The notes below the pieces were generated by a model that was given only the letters and a program-made list of their open reading frames with translations, was not told the DNA's origin and did not search any database. DNA of 19,577 nucleotides, taken from positions 1 through 19,577 of the forward strand of contig CAVKHY010000043.1 of the NCBI GenBank assembly GCA_963656345.1. Reading direction: 5' to 3'. Positions 7,117-14,614 of the stretch are shown here, piece by piece (the stretch's first letter is position 1; each line of letters begins with the position of its first letter). The DNA is from CAKUFA01 sp963656345. Lineage in GTDB: Bacteria > Bacillota > Clostridia > Christensenellales > Aristaeellaceae. The translations under genes and the position numbers were made by a program.

Positions 7117-8184
7117 GTGACCGATATGGCGGCGAAATTTGAGCAGATGTGCGACCGCTTTGCTGAACTCAGTGAAGCCATGGCACAAAGCCAGGTCATT
7201 GCCGACCAAGCCCAGTATCGCAGCGTGCTGAAGGAACGGGCAGCCTTGGAACCTGCCGTGTCAGCATGGCAGAAGTACCTGGCACAGCAAAAACACCTGA
7301 AGGAAGCGGAAGACATGCTTCAGGATGCCGAGCTTGCGGATATGGCAAAAGAAGAAATCACTGCGCTAAAGCAAGCACAGGAGGCCATGGAACAGGAATT
7401 GCGGATTCTGCTGCTGCCCAAAGATCCGGATGATGACCGAAATGTTGTGATGGAGATTCGTGCCGGTGCCGGGGGCGAAGAAGCCTGCCTTTTCGGCGCG
7501 GATCTTCTGCGTATGTATACACGATATGCAGAACGGCACGGCCTAAAGGTGGAGTACATTTCCGAAAGCCCTACCGAACTGGGAGGCATGAAGGAAGCCG
7601 TATTTTCCGTGGTAGGCAATGGCAGCTTTGCAAAGCTGAAATATGAAAGCGGCGTGCATCGGGTTCAGCGGATTCCCGTAACGGATGCGACCGGCAAGCG
7701 GCAAACATCCACCTGTACCGTGGCGGTACTGCCGGAGGCAGAAGAGGTGGATGTGACCATTGACCCCAAGGATCTGCGGATTGATGTTTATCGCTCCACC
7801 GGTCACGGCGGCCAGTGCGTGAACACAACGGACTCGGCAGTGCGAATTACCCACCTGCCAACGGGCATGGTGGTCACCTGTCAGGACGAAAAAAGTCAAA
7901 TCAAAAACAGGGATAAGGCCCTGAAGGTACTCCGCTCACGTCTGCTGGAAAAGCACCGGGAGGAAGCGCATTCCGCCTATGCGGCGGATCGGCGCATGCA
8001 GGTAGGCACAGGAGACAGAAGCGAACGAATCAGAACCTATAACTTTCATGAAGGCAGGGTCACGGATCACCGCATTGGGCTTACGCTGTACAGGATTGAT
8101 GAAATCATGGACGGCGATCTGGATGAAATTATCGACGCCCTGCGCATGGAAGAGCAGGCACGCTTGCTGGAGGAAATGCAGTAA
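7117..8184 (+). CDS. prfA: peptide chain release factor 1
   Basis: About 355 residues, the usual RF1 length. The GGQ motif is at 231-233 (GHGGQCVNTTDSAVRITH) and the stop-codon reading motif is P187-V188-T189, which marks RF1 (UAA/UAG) rather than RF2 (SPF). The N-terminal ~100 residues form the helical domain 1, ending near DPDDDRNVVMEIRAGAGGEEA. I choose GTG 7117 as start because GAGGTG, overlapping the prmC stop, lies 6 bases upstream; ATG 7126 is an in-frame alternative with poorer spacing. The frame is open further upstream into prmC, but that would overlap without a ribosome binding site. RF1 is the substrate of the PrmC encoded just upstream. Confidence 0.96.
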   Translation: MTDMAAKFEQMCDRFAELSEAMAQSQVIADQAQYRSVLKERAALEPAVSAWQKYLAQQKHLKEAEDMLQDAELADMAKEEITALKQAQEAMEQELRILLLPKDPDDDRNVVMEIRAGAGGEEACLFGADLLRMYTRYAERHGLKVEYISESPTELGGMKEAVFSVVGNGSFAKLKYESGVHRVQRIPVTDATGKRQTSTCTVAVLPEAEEVDVTIDPKDLRIDVYRSTGHGGQCVNTTDSAVRITHLPTGMVVTCQDEKSQIKNRDKALKVLRSRLLEKHREEAHSAYAADRRMQVGTGDRSERIRTYNFHEGRVTDHRIGLTLYRIDEIMDGDLDEIIDALRMEEQARLLEEMQ

Positions 8185-8216
8185 GCTGCCTTAAACAGGA
8201 AAGAAGGAACATTCCC

Positions 8217-9269
8217 ATGGAGACCCGAGTATCATCCGCTGATGAAGCCGTGCTGGCTGAAGCGTCCAAGCTTTTGGCAGAGGGGCAATTGGTAGCCTTC
8301 CCGACGGAAACGGTTTACGGCTTGGGCGCCAATGCTTTCGACGCACAGGCTGTACTGAATATTTTTGCTGCCAAGGGGCGGCCGGCGGATAATCCGCTGA
8401 TCGTGCACATCTGGAACCGGGAGCAGCTGGCAGGCATCTGCGAAGTGCCGAAGATTGCGGAAAAGCTGATGGATGCTTTCTGGCCGGGGCCTTTAACCAT
8501 GCTGATGCCCAGAAAAAGCACCATTCCGGATGCGGTAACGGCAGGACTCAGTACTGTGGCAGTCAGGATGCCCTCCCACCCGGTGGCGGCAGCTCTACTG
8601 AAGCAGTGCAACCTACCCATTGCCGCTCCCAGCGCAAACCGTTCCGGCAAGCCCAGTCCCACAACGGCTGCCCACGTGCTGGAAGACATGCAGGGCATCA
8701 TCCCCTTGATCATTGATGGCGGCAGCTGTGACGTGGGTGTGGAATCCACGGTGCTGGATATCTGCAACGGCACGCCCTGCATCCTTCGTCCTGGCGGAGT
8801 GACTAAGGACATGCTGGAAAACGTTGTGGGCGAGGTGAAGGTGGCCGGCAGCGTGCTTCGGCCTTTGCAGGCTGGGGAAAAGGCCTTGTCACCCGGCATG
8901 CGGTATAAGCACTATTCCCCGGATGGCCAAGTGACCATGGTAGAAGGGGAGGAACAGCAGGTGGTGGCTGCACTGGTGAAGCTGTATCAGCATGCTTCGG
9001 CGGCAGGGCACCGTACCAGCGTCATGTGCTTCACGGAGCATATGGAGGCCTTGAAAGATTGCCATCCCCACGACATTGGCAGTAGAGACAAGCCGGAGGA
9101 AGTTGCACACCGCTTGTTCGATACCCTGCGGAGAATGGACGAGGAAAAAATGGAGGCCATTTTCAGCGAGGTAGTGCCGCCGGAAGGCATGGGCTTGGCC
9201 GTAATGAATCGCCTTGGAAGAGCCGCTGCTTTCCGCAGCGTGCAGGCAGATCAGGTACTGACGGAGTAA
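8217..9269 (+). CDS. L-threonylcarbamoyladenylate synthase, Sua5/YwlC type
   Basis: A 350-residue protein. The YrdC/TsaC domain fills about 1-205: LVAFPTETVYGLGANA, FAAKGRPADNPLIVHI (the KxR-SxN-like nucleotide site), APSANRSGKPSPTTA and the end of the fold at ILRPGGVTK. A linker with SPGMRYKHYSP leads to the C-terminal Sua5 domain (about 225-345), so this is the long Sua5 form and not the short TsaC. It makes threonylcarbamoyl-AMP from Thr, bicarbonate and ATP, the first step of the t6A37 tRNA modification; TsaBDE would be encoded elsewhere. AAGAAGGA lies 8-9 bases before ATG 8217. It follows prfA by 32 bp, as in many Firmicutes. Confidence 0.95.
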   Translation: METRVSSADEAVLAEASKLLAEGQLVAFPTETVYGLGANAFDAQAVLNIFAAKGRPADNPLIVHIWNREQLAGICEVPKIAEKLMDAFWPGPLTMLMPRKSTIPDAVTAGLSTVAVRMPSHPVAAALLKQCNLPIAAPSANRSGKPSPTTAAHVLEDMQGIIPLIIDGGSCDVGVESTVLDICNGTPCILRPGGVTKDMLENVVGEVKVAGSVLRPLQAGEKALSPGMRYKHYSPDGQVTMVEGEEQQVVAALVKLYQHASAAGHRTSVMCFTEHMEALKDCHPHDIGSRDKPEEVAHRLFDTLRRMDEEKMEAIFSEVVPPEGMGLAVMNRLGRAAAFRSVQADQVLTE

Positions 9270-9297
9270 ACGACCATAAAATAGAGGAGGAATCATC

Positions 9298-10072
9298 ATG
9301 CTGGTAGGTGCTCAGACATTTACGGTTCGCAATTACACCCAGAATGAACGGGATTTTTACGAGTCCATGAAGCGGATTGCCGACATTGGTTACGAGTGCG
9401 TGCAGCTGTCTGCCATCGGCAACATTCCGGTGGAAGCACAGCGGCAGATTTGCGATGAATTTGGGTTGAAGATTGTGTTGACCCACACCAACCCGGATCG
9501 GATGATCACCGACCCGGATGGGGTGATTCGGGATCATGACGTGCTGGGCTGCGACTGCATCGGCATTGGCATGATGGCGCCCAAGTATCAGACGGCAGAG
9601 TGGGTGGATCAGTTTGCCAAGGACTACACCCTTCCGGCACAGAAGATGCACGATGCAGGGAAAATCTTCATGTATCATAACCATAATTTTGAATGGACCC
9701 GCCTGCGGGATGGACGGCGCATCATCGATGTGCTGCTGGAGCAGATGCCGGCAGAACTAATGGGCTTTACCCTGGATACCTACTGGCTTCAGGCCGCAGG
9801 CTGCGACGTGATCCACTGGATCGAGAAGCTGCAGGATCGGATTCCTTGCGTTCATCTGAAGGATATGGCGGTACAGGGATGGGATGCCCACTTTGCACCC
9901 ATCGGCGAAGGCAACTTGGATTTCCCGAAGATTCTGCATACCCTGAAGACATTGGGGAAAACGAAGTATCTGCTGGTGGAGCAGGATGACTGNNNNNNNN
10001 NNCTGCTATGGCGACAGTCCCTTTGCCTGCTTGGAACGCAGTTACAAGAATATCAGAAAGATGGGCTACTAA
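9298..10072 (+). CDS. sugar phosphate isomerase/epimerase family protein (xylose isomerase-like TIM barrel), interrupted by assembly gap
   Basis: A TIM-barrel protein of the AP endonuclease 2/xylose isomerase-like family. It starts MLVGAQTFTVRNYTQ with GAGGAGG 6-7 bases upstream. Likely metal ligands are in MYHNHNFEW, TLDTYWLQAAG, VHLKDM and the final LVEQDD. Ten Ns at 9993-10002 interrupt it near the C-terminus. Read straight through with 10 Ns, the frame shifts to a poor tail ending at 10089. If the flanks (ending ...gactg and starting ctgctat...) are merged at their shared 3-base CTG, the frame continues as EQDDCYGDSPFACLERSYKN and stops at TAA 10070-10072, giving about 253 residues. That tail is typical of the family. 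The substrate is unknown. The next gene starts at the base after this stop. Confidence 0.85.
9993..10002. other. assembly gap (10 Ns)
   Basis: Ten Ns, probably a placeholder length and not a measured one. The flanking bases overlap by CTG; merging them restores the reading frame of the surrounding gene, so little or no real sequence may be missing. Confidence 0.95.
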
Positions 10073-10420
10073 GTGAGAATTTCCGTTAACGAAGAAAATG
10101 GTAGGGTCTTTCAGCACTTTGGAAAGACGAAGCTGTTCCGCATTTACGATGTGGAGGATGGCAAAATCTTGAACGTTACCCAACTGACCGCTGATGAAAA
10201 CGGTCATGGGGCTCTGGCAAAACAGCTGCAGGCGGAGCATGTACAGGTAGCCATCTGCGGCGGCTTGGGTATGGGGATGCTGAACGCACTGAAACAGGCC
10301 GGCATTCAGGTATGTGCCAATGTAACCGGCTCCGTGGAGGAAGCCGTGCAGGCTTACTTGGACGGTACTTTGGTTTATTCAGAGGAAGCCCATGCCTGCA
10401 GCGGACATCACCACGAATAA
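10073..10420 (+). CDS. NifX/NifB-like (dinitrogenase iron-molybdenum cofactor biosynthesis) domain protein
   Basis: A 115-residue protein with the small NifX/NifB C-terminal fold: MRISVNEENGRVFQHFGKTKLF at the N-terminus, then VQVAICGGLGMGMLNALKQAGI and TGSVEEAVQAYLDGTL. In nitrogen fixers this fold carries Fe-S/Mo cofactor precursors; in many anaerobes without nitrogenase it occurs as a stand-alone protein of unknown role. The C-terminal tail CSGHHHE could bind a metal. The start is GTG, immediately after the stop of the preceding gene, with only a weak ribosome binding site (GATGGG, about 7 bases upstream), so translational coupling is likely. No nitrogenase gene is present in the window. 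Confidence 0.85.
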   Translation: MRISVNEENGRVFQHFGKTKLFRIYDVEDGKILNVTQLTADENGHGALAKQLQAEHVQVAICGGLGMGMLNALKQAGIQVCANVTGSVEEAVQAYLDGTLVYSEEAHACSGHHHE

Positions 10421-10441
10421 AAAAGTAAGAAGGCAACGAAA

Positions 10442-11050
10442 GTGAAGGAACATATTTCCAGAGAGGACGCCCTTGCACTGCTGAAGAAGTATAACAAAGA
10501 TCCCTTTCATATCCAGCATGCGTATACCGTGGAGGCTGTCATGAAGTGGTATGCGGAGCAGCTGGGTTATGGGGAAAATGCGGAGTATTGGGGTCTGGTA
10601 GGCTTGCTGCACGATATTGATTTCGAACTGTATCCGGCAGAACATTGCCTGAAGGCGCCGGAGCTTCTTCGGGCCGGCGGCGTGGGGGAAGATATGATTC
10701 ACGCAGTATGCTCCCATGGCTACGGCATTACGGTGGAATGCGGCAAAACCATTGATGTGGAGCCGGTGCACGAGATGGAGAAGGTGCTGTTTGCAGCAGA
10801 CGAATTAACGGGACTTATCTGGGCAGCTGCATTGATGCGTCCATCCAAGTCCACCAAGGATATGGAACTGAAGTCCCTGAAGAAGAAGTACAAGAGCAAG
10901 GGCTTTGCGGCGGGCTGCTCACGGGAAGTCATTGAACGCGGCGCGGAGCAGCTGGGCTGGAGTCTTGATGATCTGCTGACCAAGACCCTGGCGGCCATGG
11001 CGGCTACGGAAGACACCATTCAAGCAGAAATTGCAGGAGCAGCATCATGA
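10442..11050 (+). CDS. HD domain-containing hydrolase-like protein
   Basis: A 202-residue protein with an HD domain in the first ~130 residues: His26 in FHIQHAYTVEAVM, the H57-D58 pair in GLLHDIDFELYP, a later His in CSHGYGI and an Asp in FAADELTGLIWA. These give the H...HD...H...D metal pattern of HD phosphohydrolases. The C-terminal part (about 135-202) contains a Lys-rich stretch (KSLKKKYKSKGF) and SREVIERGAEQLGW, as seen in the hydrolase subgroup common in Clostridia. The substrate is not known. The start is GTG with AGAAGG 8-9 bases upstream. Its stop overlaps the start of the nitroreductase gene by 4 bases (ATGA), indicating coupled translation. Confidence 0.85.
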   Translation: MKEHISREDALALLKKYNKDPFHIQHAYTVEAVMKWYAEQLGYGENAEYWGLVGLLHDIDFELYPAEHCLKAPELLRAGGVGEDMIHAVCSHGYGITVECGKTIDVEPVHEMEKVLFAADELTGLIWAAALMRPSKSTKDMELKSLKKKYKSKGFAAGCSREVIERGAEQLGWSLDDLLTKTLAAMAATEDTIQAEIAGAAS

Positions 11051-11556
11051 ACAGCATTTTTCATCGCACCAGCATCCGTAAATACACGGAGCAGAAGGTG
11101 GAAAAAGAAAAAATCGAAAAAATGCTTCGGGCGGCGATGGCGGCCCCTTCTGCGCACAATCAGCAACCCTGGGAGTTTTATGTGGTGACGGACAAGCAAA
11201 TGATTGCCAAGCTGTCCGAGGCGACACCCTACACGAAGTTTGCTAAGGCAGCTCCTGTGGTTTTTGTGCCATGCTACCGCACGGACGGACCGGCACCGGA
11301 GTACGTTGAAATTGATATGAGCGCAGCTGTGGAAAATCTGTTGCTGGAAGCGGATACCTTGGGACTTGGGGCAACCTGGATGGGCATCGCCCCAGGCAAG
11401 GATCGCATGGAAAAGGTGCGTGGCATGATGGACATTCCGTCACGCCTGCAGCCCTTTGCACTGGTTGCCTGCGGGTATCCTGCAGTGGAAAAGACACAGG
11501 AGAATCGCTATGATGAAGCCCGGGTTCACTGGGTGGAAGAGGAGGAAGCAAAATGA
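11047..11556 (+). CDS. nitroreductase family protein (FMN-dependent oxidoreductase)
   Basis: A 169-residue protein, the size of the compact nitroreductases. The FMN-binding N-terminus reads RTSIRKYTEQKVEKEKIEKM followed by AAMAAPSAHNQQPWEF, where the S-x-x-N-x-Q-PW element is the family hallmark. VENLLLEADTLGLGATWMG and the C-terminal FALVACGYP complete the fold. Members reduce nitro groups, quinones or other electron acceptors with NAD(P)H; the real substrate cannot be told. It overlaps the HD gene and the next flavin reductase-like gene by 4 bases each, so the three are made as one unit. Confidence 0.92.
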   Translation: MNSIFHRTSIRKYTEQKVEKEKIEKMLRAAMAAPSAHNQQPWEFYVVTDKQMIAKLSEATPYTKFAKAAPVVFVPCYRTDGPAPEYVEIDMSAAVENLLLEADTLGLGATWMGIAPGKDRMEKVRGMMDIPSRLQPFALVACGYPAVEKTQENRYDEARVHWVEEEEAK

Positions 11557-12104
11557 GTCGTGTGGATTTCGGGGCAAAGCCCATGATGTATCCCATGCCG
11601 GTGCTGATCGTGGCCACCTATGATGAGAACGATGTGCCCAATGCGATGAATGCCGCCTGGGGCATTATTACGGACATGAACGAAATTTCCATCAGCATGG
11701 GTGAACACAAGACGACGGAGAATCTGGCAAGGACAGGGGCTTTCACGGTGAGCATGGGCACAGAGGATATGGCGACTGCCTGCGACTATGTGGGGGTTGA
11801 ATCCGGCAAGAAAGTACCGGATAAGTTTGCAAAAGCTGGCTTCCATGCAACGCCGAGCACCCGCGTGCACGCACCGCTGATTGATGAACTGCCTATGGCA
11901 CTGGAATGCAAGGTAAAGAGTTTTGAAAACGGCATTCTGGTGGGCGAAATCGTGAACGTTACGGCAGACGAGAAAGTGCTGACTGATGGCAAGATTGACC
12001 CTGCCAAGCTGAAGCCCATTACCTATGACCCTGTGAACAACACCTATGTTGGGCTGGGTACGGTGGTTGGCCATGCCTTCAGTGATGGATTGAAACTGAA
12101 GTGA
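11553..12104 (+). CDS. flavin reductase-like (FMN-binding split barrel) protein
   Basis: A 183-residue protein. It starts MSRVDFGAKPMMYPMPVLIV and has NAMNAAWGIITDMNEISISM, the flavin reductase-like split-barrel pattern with an FMN site. HKTTENLARTGAFTVSM and the later ALECKV...ILVGEIVNV follow the family order. Relatives in anaerobes are often called flavoredoxins or flavin reductases and pass electrons through bound FMN. The ATG overlaps the nitroreductase stop (ATGA), suggesting a two-component flavin redox pair with that protein. This is the last gene of the run and is followed by a hairpin terminator. Confidence 0.9.
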   Translation: MSRVDFGAKPMMYPMPVLIVATYDENDVPNAMNAAWGIITDMNEISISMGEHKTTENLARTGAFTVSMGTEDMATACDYVGVESGKKVPDKFAKAGFHATPSTRVHAPLIDELPMALECKVKSFENGILVGEIVNVTADEKVLTDGKIDPAKLKPITYDPVNNTYVGLGTVVGHAFSDGLKLK

Positions 12105-12113
12105 ATACAACAG

Positions 12114-12150
12114 AAAGGAACTGTCCCGTATCTGCGAGACAGTTCCTTTT
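12114..12150. terminator. bidirectional terminator between the flavin reductase gene and argH
   Basis: AAAGGAACTGTC (12114-12125) pairs perfectly with GACAGTTCCTTT (12138-12149) around a 12-base loop. CCTTTT follows on the plus strand and CCTTTCTG on the minus strand. It sits between two converging genes and can serve both. Confidence 0.8.
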
Positions 12151-12169
12151 GCATGTTGGCCGTCAAGTG

Positions 12170-13558
12170 TCAGGCTTCCTGCTTTGCCAGCCAGGCATGG
12201 TATTTCTCCAGCGTCTGCTGCATGGCCTTCGGCGCAGGCCCCCCATAGGTCTGCCGAGCATCCACACAGGCTTCCACGGAAATAACGTCATAGATGTCCT
12301 GCTGGAACAGGGGAGAGGCAGCATGATATTCGCTCAGCGGCAGATGATCCAGGTCGCAGCCCTCTTCCAGGCAACGCAGCACCAGATGACCGGCCACGCC
12401 GTGTGCGTCTCGGAAAGGCATGCCCTTTTTGACCAGATAGTCCGCCACATCCGTTGCATTGGTGAAGCCGCCGGCGGCACTCTTCCGCATTCGATCAGGA
12501 CGGAAAGTGGCAGTGGCCAGCATGCCGGATGCAGCACCGAGACAGCCCTTCACCGTGTCAATGGCATCGAAGAATCCTTCCTTATCCTCCTGCATGTCGG
12601 AGTTAAACGCAAGGGGCAGCCCTTTCAGCATGGTCAGGATGCCCATCAAGGCACCGTAAATCCGACCGGTCTTGCCGCGGATCAATTCCGCCACGTCTGA
12701 ATTTTTCTTCTGGGGCATAATGCTGCTGCCGGTGCTCCATTGATCGTCCATAACCATGAATTGATATTCATCGCTTGTCCACATGACCACTTCTTCACAG
12801 AAGCGAGACAGATGCATGGCAATCATGCTCATCACAAAGAGCAGCTCGCAGATGTGGTCCCGATCCGACACACTGTCCATGCTGTTTTCCGTAGGCGCGT
12901 CGAAGCCAAGCAATTGGGCGGTGTATGCTCGATCAAGGGGATAGCTGGTGCCGGCCAGGGCAGCCGCACCCAAAGGGCAGGTGTTGGCACGATGCATCAT
13001 GTCATCAAGCCGGCTTACGTCACGCAGTGCCATTTCTACATAGGCGCCCAGGTGATGGGCAAGGGTGACAGGCTGGGCTTTCTGCATATGGGTAAAACCG
13101 GGCATAAATGTATAAACATGCGCGTCCATGGTATGCACCAATACATGGATCCACTGAACGAGTGCCGCACGGATTTCCTTTGCTTCAAATAAAGTATACA
13201 ACTTCATATCAGTAACGCACTGATCGTTGCGGCTGCGACCGGTATGCAGCTTTTTACCCACGTCCCCGACACGGCGAATCAGTTCAGCCTCCACGAGGGA
13301 GTGTATATCTTCATAGCAATCCGGCGTAAAGGAGAAAACACCTTTATCCAAATCTTCCTCTACGGCCTGCAGGCCTGCAATGATCTGATCCTGCTCCGCT
13401 TCTGTGACAATGCCTTGCTTGGCCAGCATCTTTACATGGGCCAGACTACCCTGAATATCCTGATGATAAAAGCGATGGTCGAAGGTAATGGAAGATGTGA
13501 AGGCAGCGGCTGTTGCAGCAGCGGCCTTGGTGAAACGACCACCCCAGAGTTGCGCCAT
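12170..13558 (-). CDS. argH: argininosuccinate lyase
   Basis: A 462-residue protein of normal ArgH length. It begins MAQLWGGRFTKA, and shows KLHTGRSRNDQ (about 108-118), FTHMQKAQPVTLAHH and the superfamily signature GSSIMPQKKNSD with its flexible catalytic serine loop. It splits argininosuccinate into arginine and fumarate, the last step of arginine synthesis. ATG 13558 has AAGGAGG 8 bases upstream; the frame runs about 37 codons further up but that stretch covers the promoter. argG is not adjacent. Two ARG-box-like sites in the upstream region suggest repression by ArgR/AhrC when arginine is plentiful. Confidence 0.97.
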   Translation of the reverse strand: MAQLWGGRFTKAAAATAAAFTSSITFDHRFYHQDIQGSLAHVKMLAKQGIVTEAEQDQIIAGLQAVEEDLDKGVFSFTPDCYEDIHSLVEAELIRRVGDVGKKLHTGRSRNDQCVTDMKLYTLFEAKEIRAALVQWIHVLVHTMDAHVYTFMPGFTHMQKAQPVTLAHHLGAYVEMALRDVSRLDDMMHRANTCPLGAAALAGTSYPLDRAYTAQLLGFDAPTENSMDSVSDRDHICELLFVMSMIAMHLSRFCEEVVMWTSDEYQFMVMDDQWSTGSSIMPQKKNSDVAELIRGKTGRIYGALMGILTMLKGLPLAFNSDMQEDKEGFFDAIDTVKGCLGAASGMLATATFRPDRMRKSAAGGFTNATDVADYLVKKGMPFRDAHGVAGHLVLRCLEEGCDLDHLPLSEYHAASPLFQQDIYDVISVEACVDARQTYGGPAPKAMQQTLEKYHAWLAKQEA

Positions 13559-13599
13559 AGTTTTTTCCTCCTTGCCATAGGCCTTTTCAGGCCGTTGGT

Positions 13600-13628
13600 A
13601 TTTTATCATAACTTCTTTATTCATGCAA
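13600..13628 (-). promoter_or_regulatory. argH promoter
   Basis: On the minus strand TTGCAT (13628-13623), a 17-base spacer and TAAAAT (13605-13600), about 40 bases upstream of the argH start codon. An ARG-box-like site fills the spacer. Confidence 0.75.
13608..13625 (-). promoter_or_regulatory. ARG box 1 (ArgR/AhrC site) in the argH promoter
   Basis: On the minus strand CATGAATAAAGAAGTTAT agrees with the Bacillus-type ARG box CATGAATAAAAATKCAAK at about 14 of 18 positions. It lies between the -35 and -10 of argH, where a bound repressor would block the promoter. Confidence 0.6.
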
Positions 13629-13638
13629 TATACTTTTT

Positions 13639-13656
13639 TATAAATAAATATGCATT
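13639..13656 (+). promoter_or_regulatory. ARG box 2 between argH and the ABC transporter
   Basis: TATAAATAAATATGCATT matches the ARG box consensus at about 13 of 18 positions. It lies about 11 bases upstream of the argH -35 and 7 bases upstream of the -35 of the transporter promoter. A third half-site, TGAATAAA on the minus strand near 13688-13695, overlaps the transporter -10. Confidence 0.45.
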
Positions 13657-13662
13657 TTCCCC

Positions 13663-13691
13663 TTGACAAGTTTCGAATGCTATGTTATATT
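13663..13691 (+). promoter_or_regulatory. promoter of the amino acid ABC transporter
   Basis: TTGACA (13663-13668), a 17-base spacer and TATATT (13686-13691): nearly consensus and the strongest promoter in the window. The start of transcription would be near 13698, some 48 bases before ATG 13746. Confidence 0.88.
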
Positions 13692-13745
13692 TATTCACGT
13701 TCCAAACAGAAATGAAGGATTGGATGCTGAAAGGAGACGTTCCCT

Positions 13746-14522
13746 ATGTTGAAGAAGATGTTGTCGCTGGTGATGGCTCTGTCCCTGCTGTGCTGCACAG
13801 CTGCCTTTGCTGATGAAGCAAAGCCTCTGGAAGGTAAGAATCTGACCGTGGCCATGAGCCCGGATTTCATGTATTTTGAGACCGTATCCGAAACGGAAGA
13901 ATGCGGCTATGAAGGACTGGATATTGATATTTTGAAGTCCCTGTCCGAAAAGCTGGGCTTCACCTTCACCATTACACCCATGGCATTCTCTTCCCTGATC
14001 GGCACGCTGCAGACCGGCAATGCAGACCTGGTCATCTCCGGCATGAGTGCTACGGAAGAGCGTGCTCAGGTGGTTGACTTCTCCATCACCTATGCTGAAA
14101 CCGACTTCGGCGTGGTGGTACCTGTGGATTCCGACATTGCCAGCTACGACGACCTGAAGGGCAAGATCATCTGCTGCTCTCAGGGTGCTACGCTGGAGCA
14201 GGTCATCCAGAACATTGAAGATGCTACCCTGGTTACCTATCAGGGACAGTCCGCTGTCGGCCTTGCTGTGGCTCAGCAGAGCGATGGTGTTGCAGCCGGT
14301 ATGACTTCCATTAACGGTTCCAAGAAGCTGGCCAACACGGTGCTGGCAGAGGATGGCTCTCCGCTGCTGAAGTATTTCGTGCTGGAGTACGACGGCATCT
14401 CTGACGTGTACAACATCGCCTTCCCCAAGGGCAGCGAGCTGACCGAAGTGTTCAATACCGCTCTGCAGGAAATGATTGATTCCGGCGAGATGGATGAGCT
14501 GATCAAGAAGTGGCTCTACTAA
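13746..14522 (+). CDS. polar amino acid ABC transporter, substrate-binding protein
   Basis: A 258-residue protein. A signal peptide (MLKKMLSLVMALSLLCCTAA) ends at a likely signal peptidase I site after AFA (residue 22); no proper lipobox is seen although two cysteines lie in the hydrophobic core. The mature part has the family 3 binding-protein pattern: LTVAMSPDFMYFE, GYEGLDIDILKSLSEKLGF, LIGTLQTGNADLVISGMSAT and ERAQVVDFSITY. It would capture an amino acid outside the membrane and hand it to the permease encoded next. AAAGGAGA lies about 8 bases before ATG 13746. The ARG boxes upstream suggest arginine, ornithine or a related amino acid, but the binding pocket cannot be read from sequence alone. 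Confidence 0.93.
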   Translation: MLKKMLSLVMALSLLCCTAAFADEAKPLEGKNLTVAMSPDFMYFETVSETEECGYEGLDIDILKSLSEKLGFTFTITPMAFSSLIGTLQTGNADLVISGMSATEERAQVVDFSITYAETDFGVVVPVDSDIASYDDLKGKIICCSQGATLEQVIQNIEDATLVTYQGQSAVGLAVAQQSDGVAAGMTSINGSKKLANTVLAEDGSPLLKYFVLEYDGISDVYNIAFPKGSELTEVFNTALQEMIDSGEMDELIKKWLY

Positions 14523-14544
14523 TCCTCCGGTAAGGAAGGACACT

Positions 14545-14572
14545 GCTGCCGAGGTACATCTGCCTCGGCAGC
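14545..14572 (+). terminator. hairpin between the binding-protein and permease genes
   Basis: GCTGCCGAGG pairs perfectly with CCTCGGCAGC around an 8-base loop, followed by CTTTCG, a poor U-tract. It sits 22 bases after the binding-protein stop. It probably acts as a partial terminator or as an mRNA 3'-end stabiliser, so that more binding protein than permease is made. Confidence 0.7.
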
Positions 14573-14614
14573 CTTTCGCTGTTCATTATGGTTCATGCAG
14601 AAGGAGGATTTGCC

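Noticed and set aside
10003..10089. C-terminus of the isomerase-like protein read straight through the Ns to 10089
   Set aside because: The frame after the gap matches the family only when shifted by the merged CTG overlap; the 10089 end overlaps the next gene and has an unlikely tail.
10073..10420. A nitrogen-fixation gene
   Set aside because: The NifX/NifB-like fold occurs alone in many non-fixing anaerobes, and no nif structural or assembly gene is present.
12101..12700. A 199-residue plus-strand frame opposite argH
   Set aside because: It starts in the flavin reductase stop region, runs through the terminator and lies antisense to conserved argH sequence.
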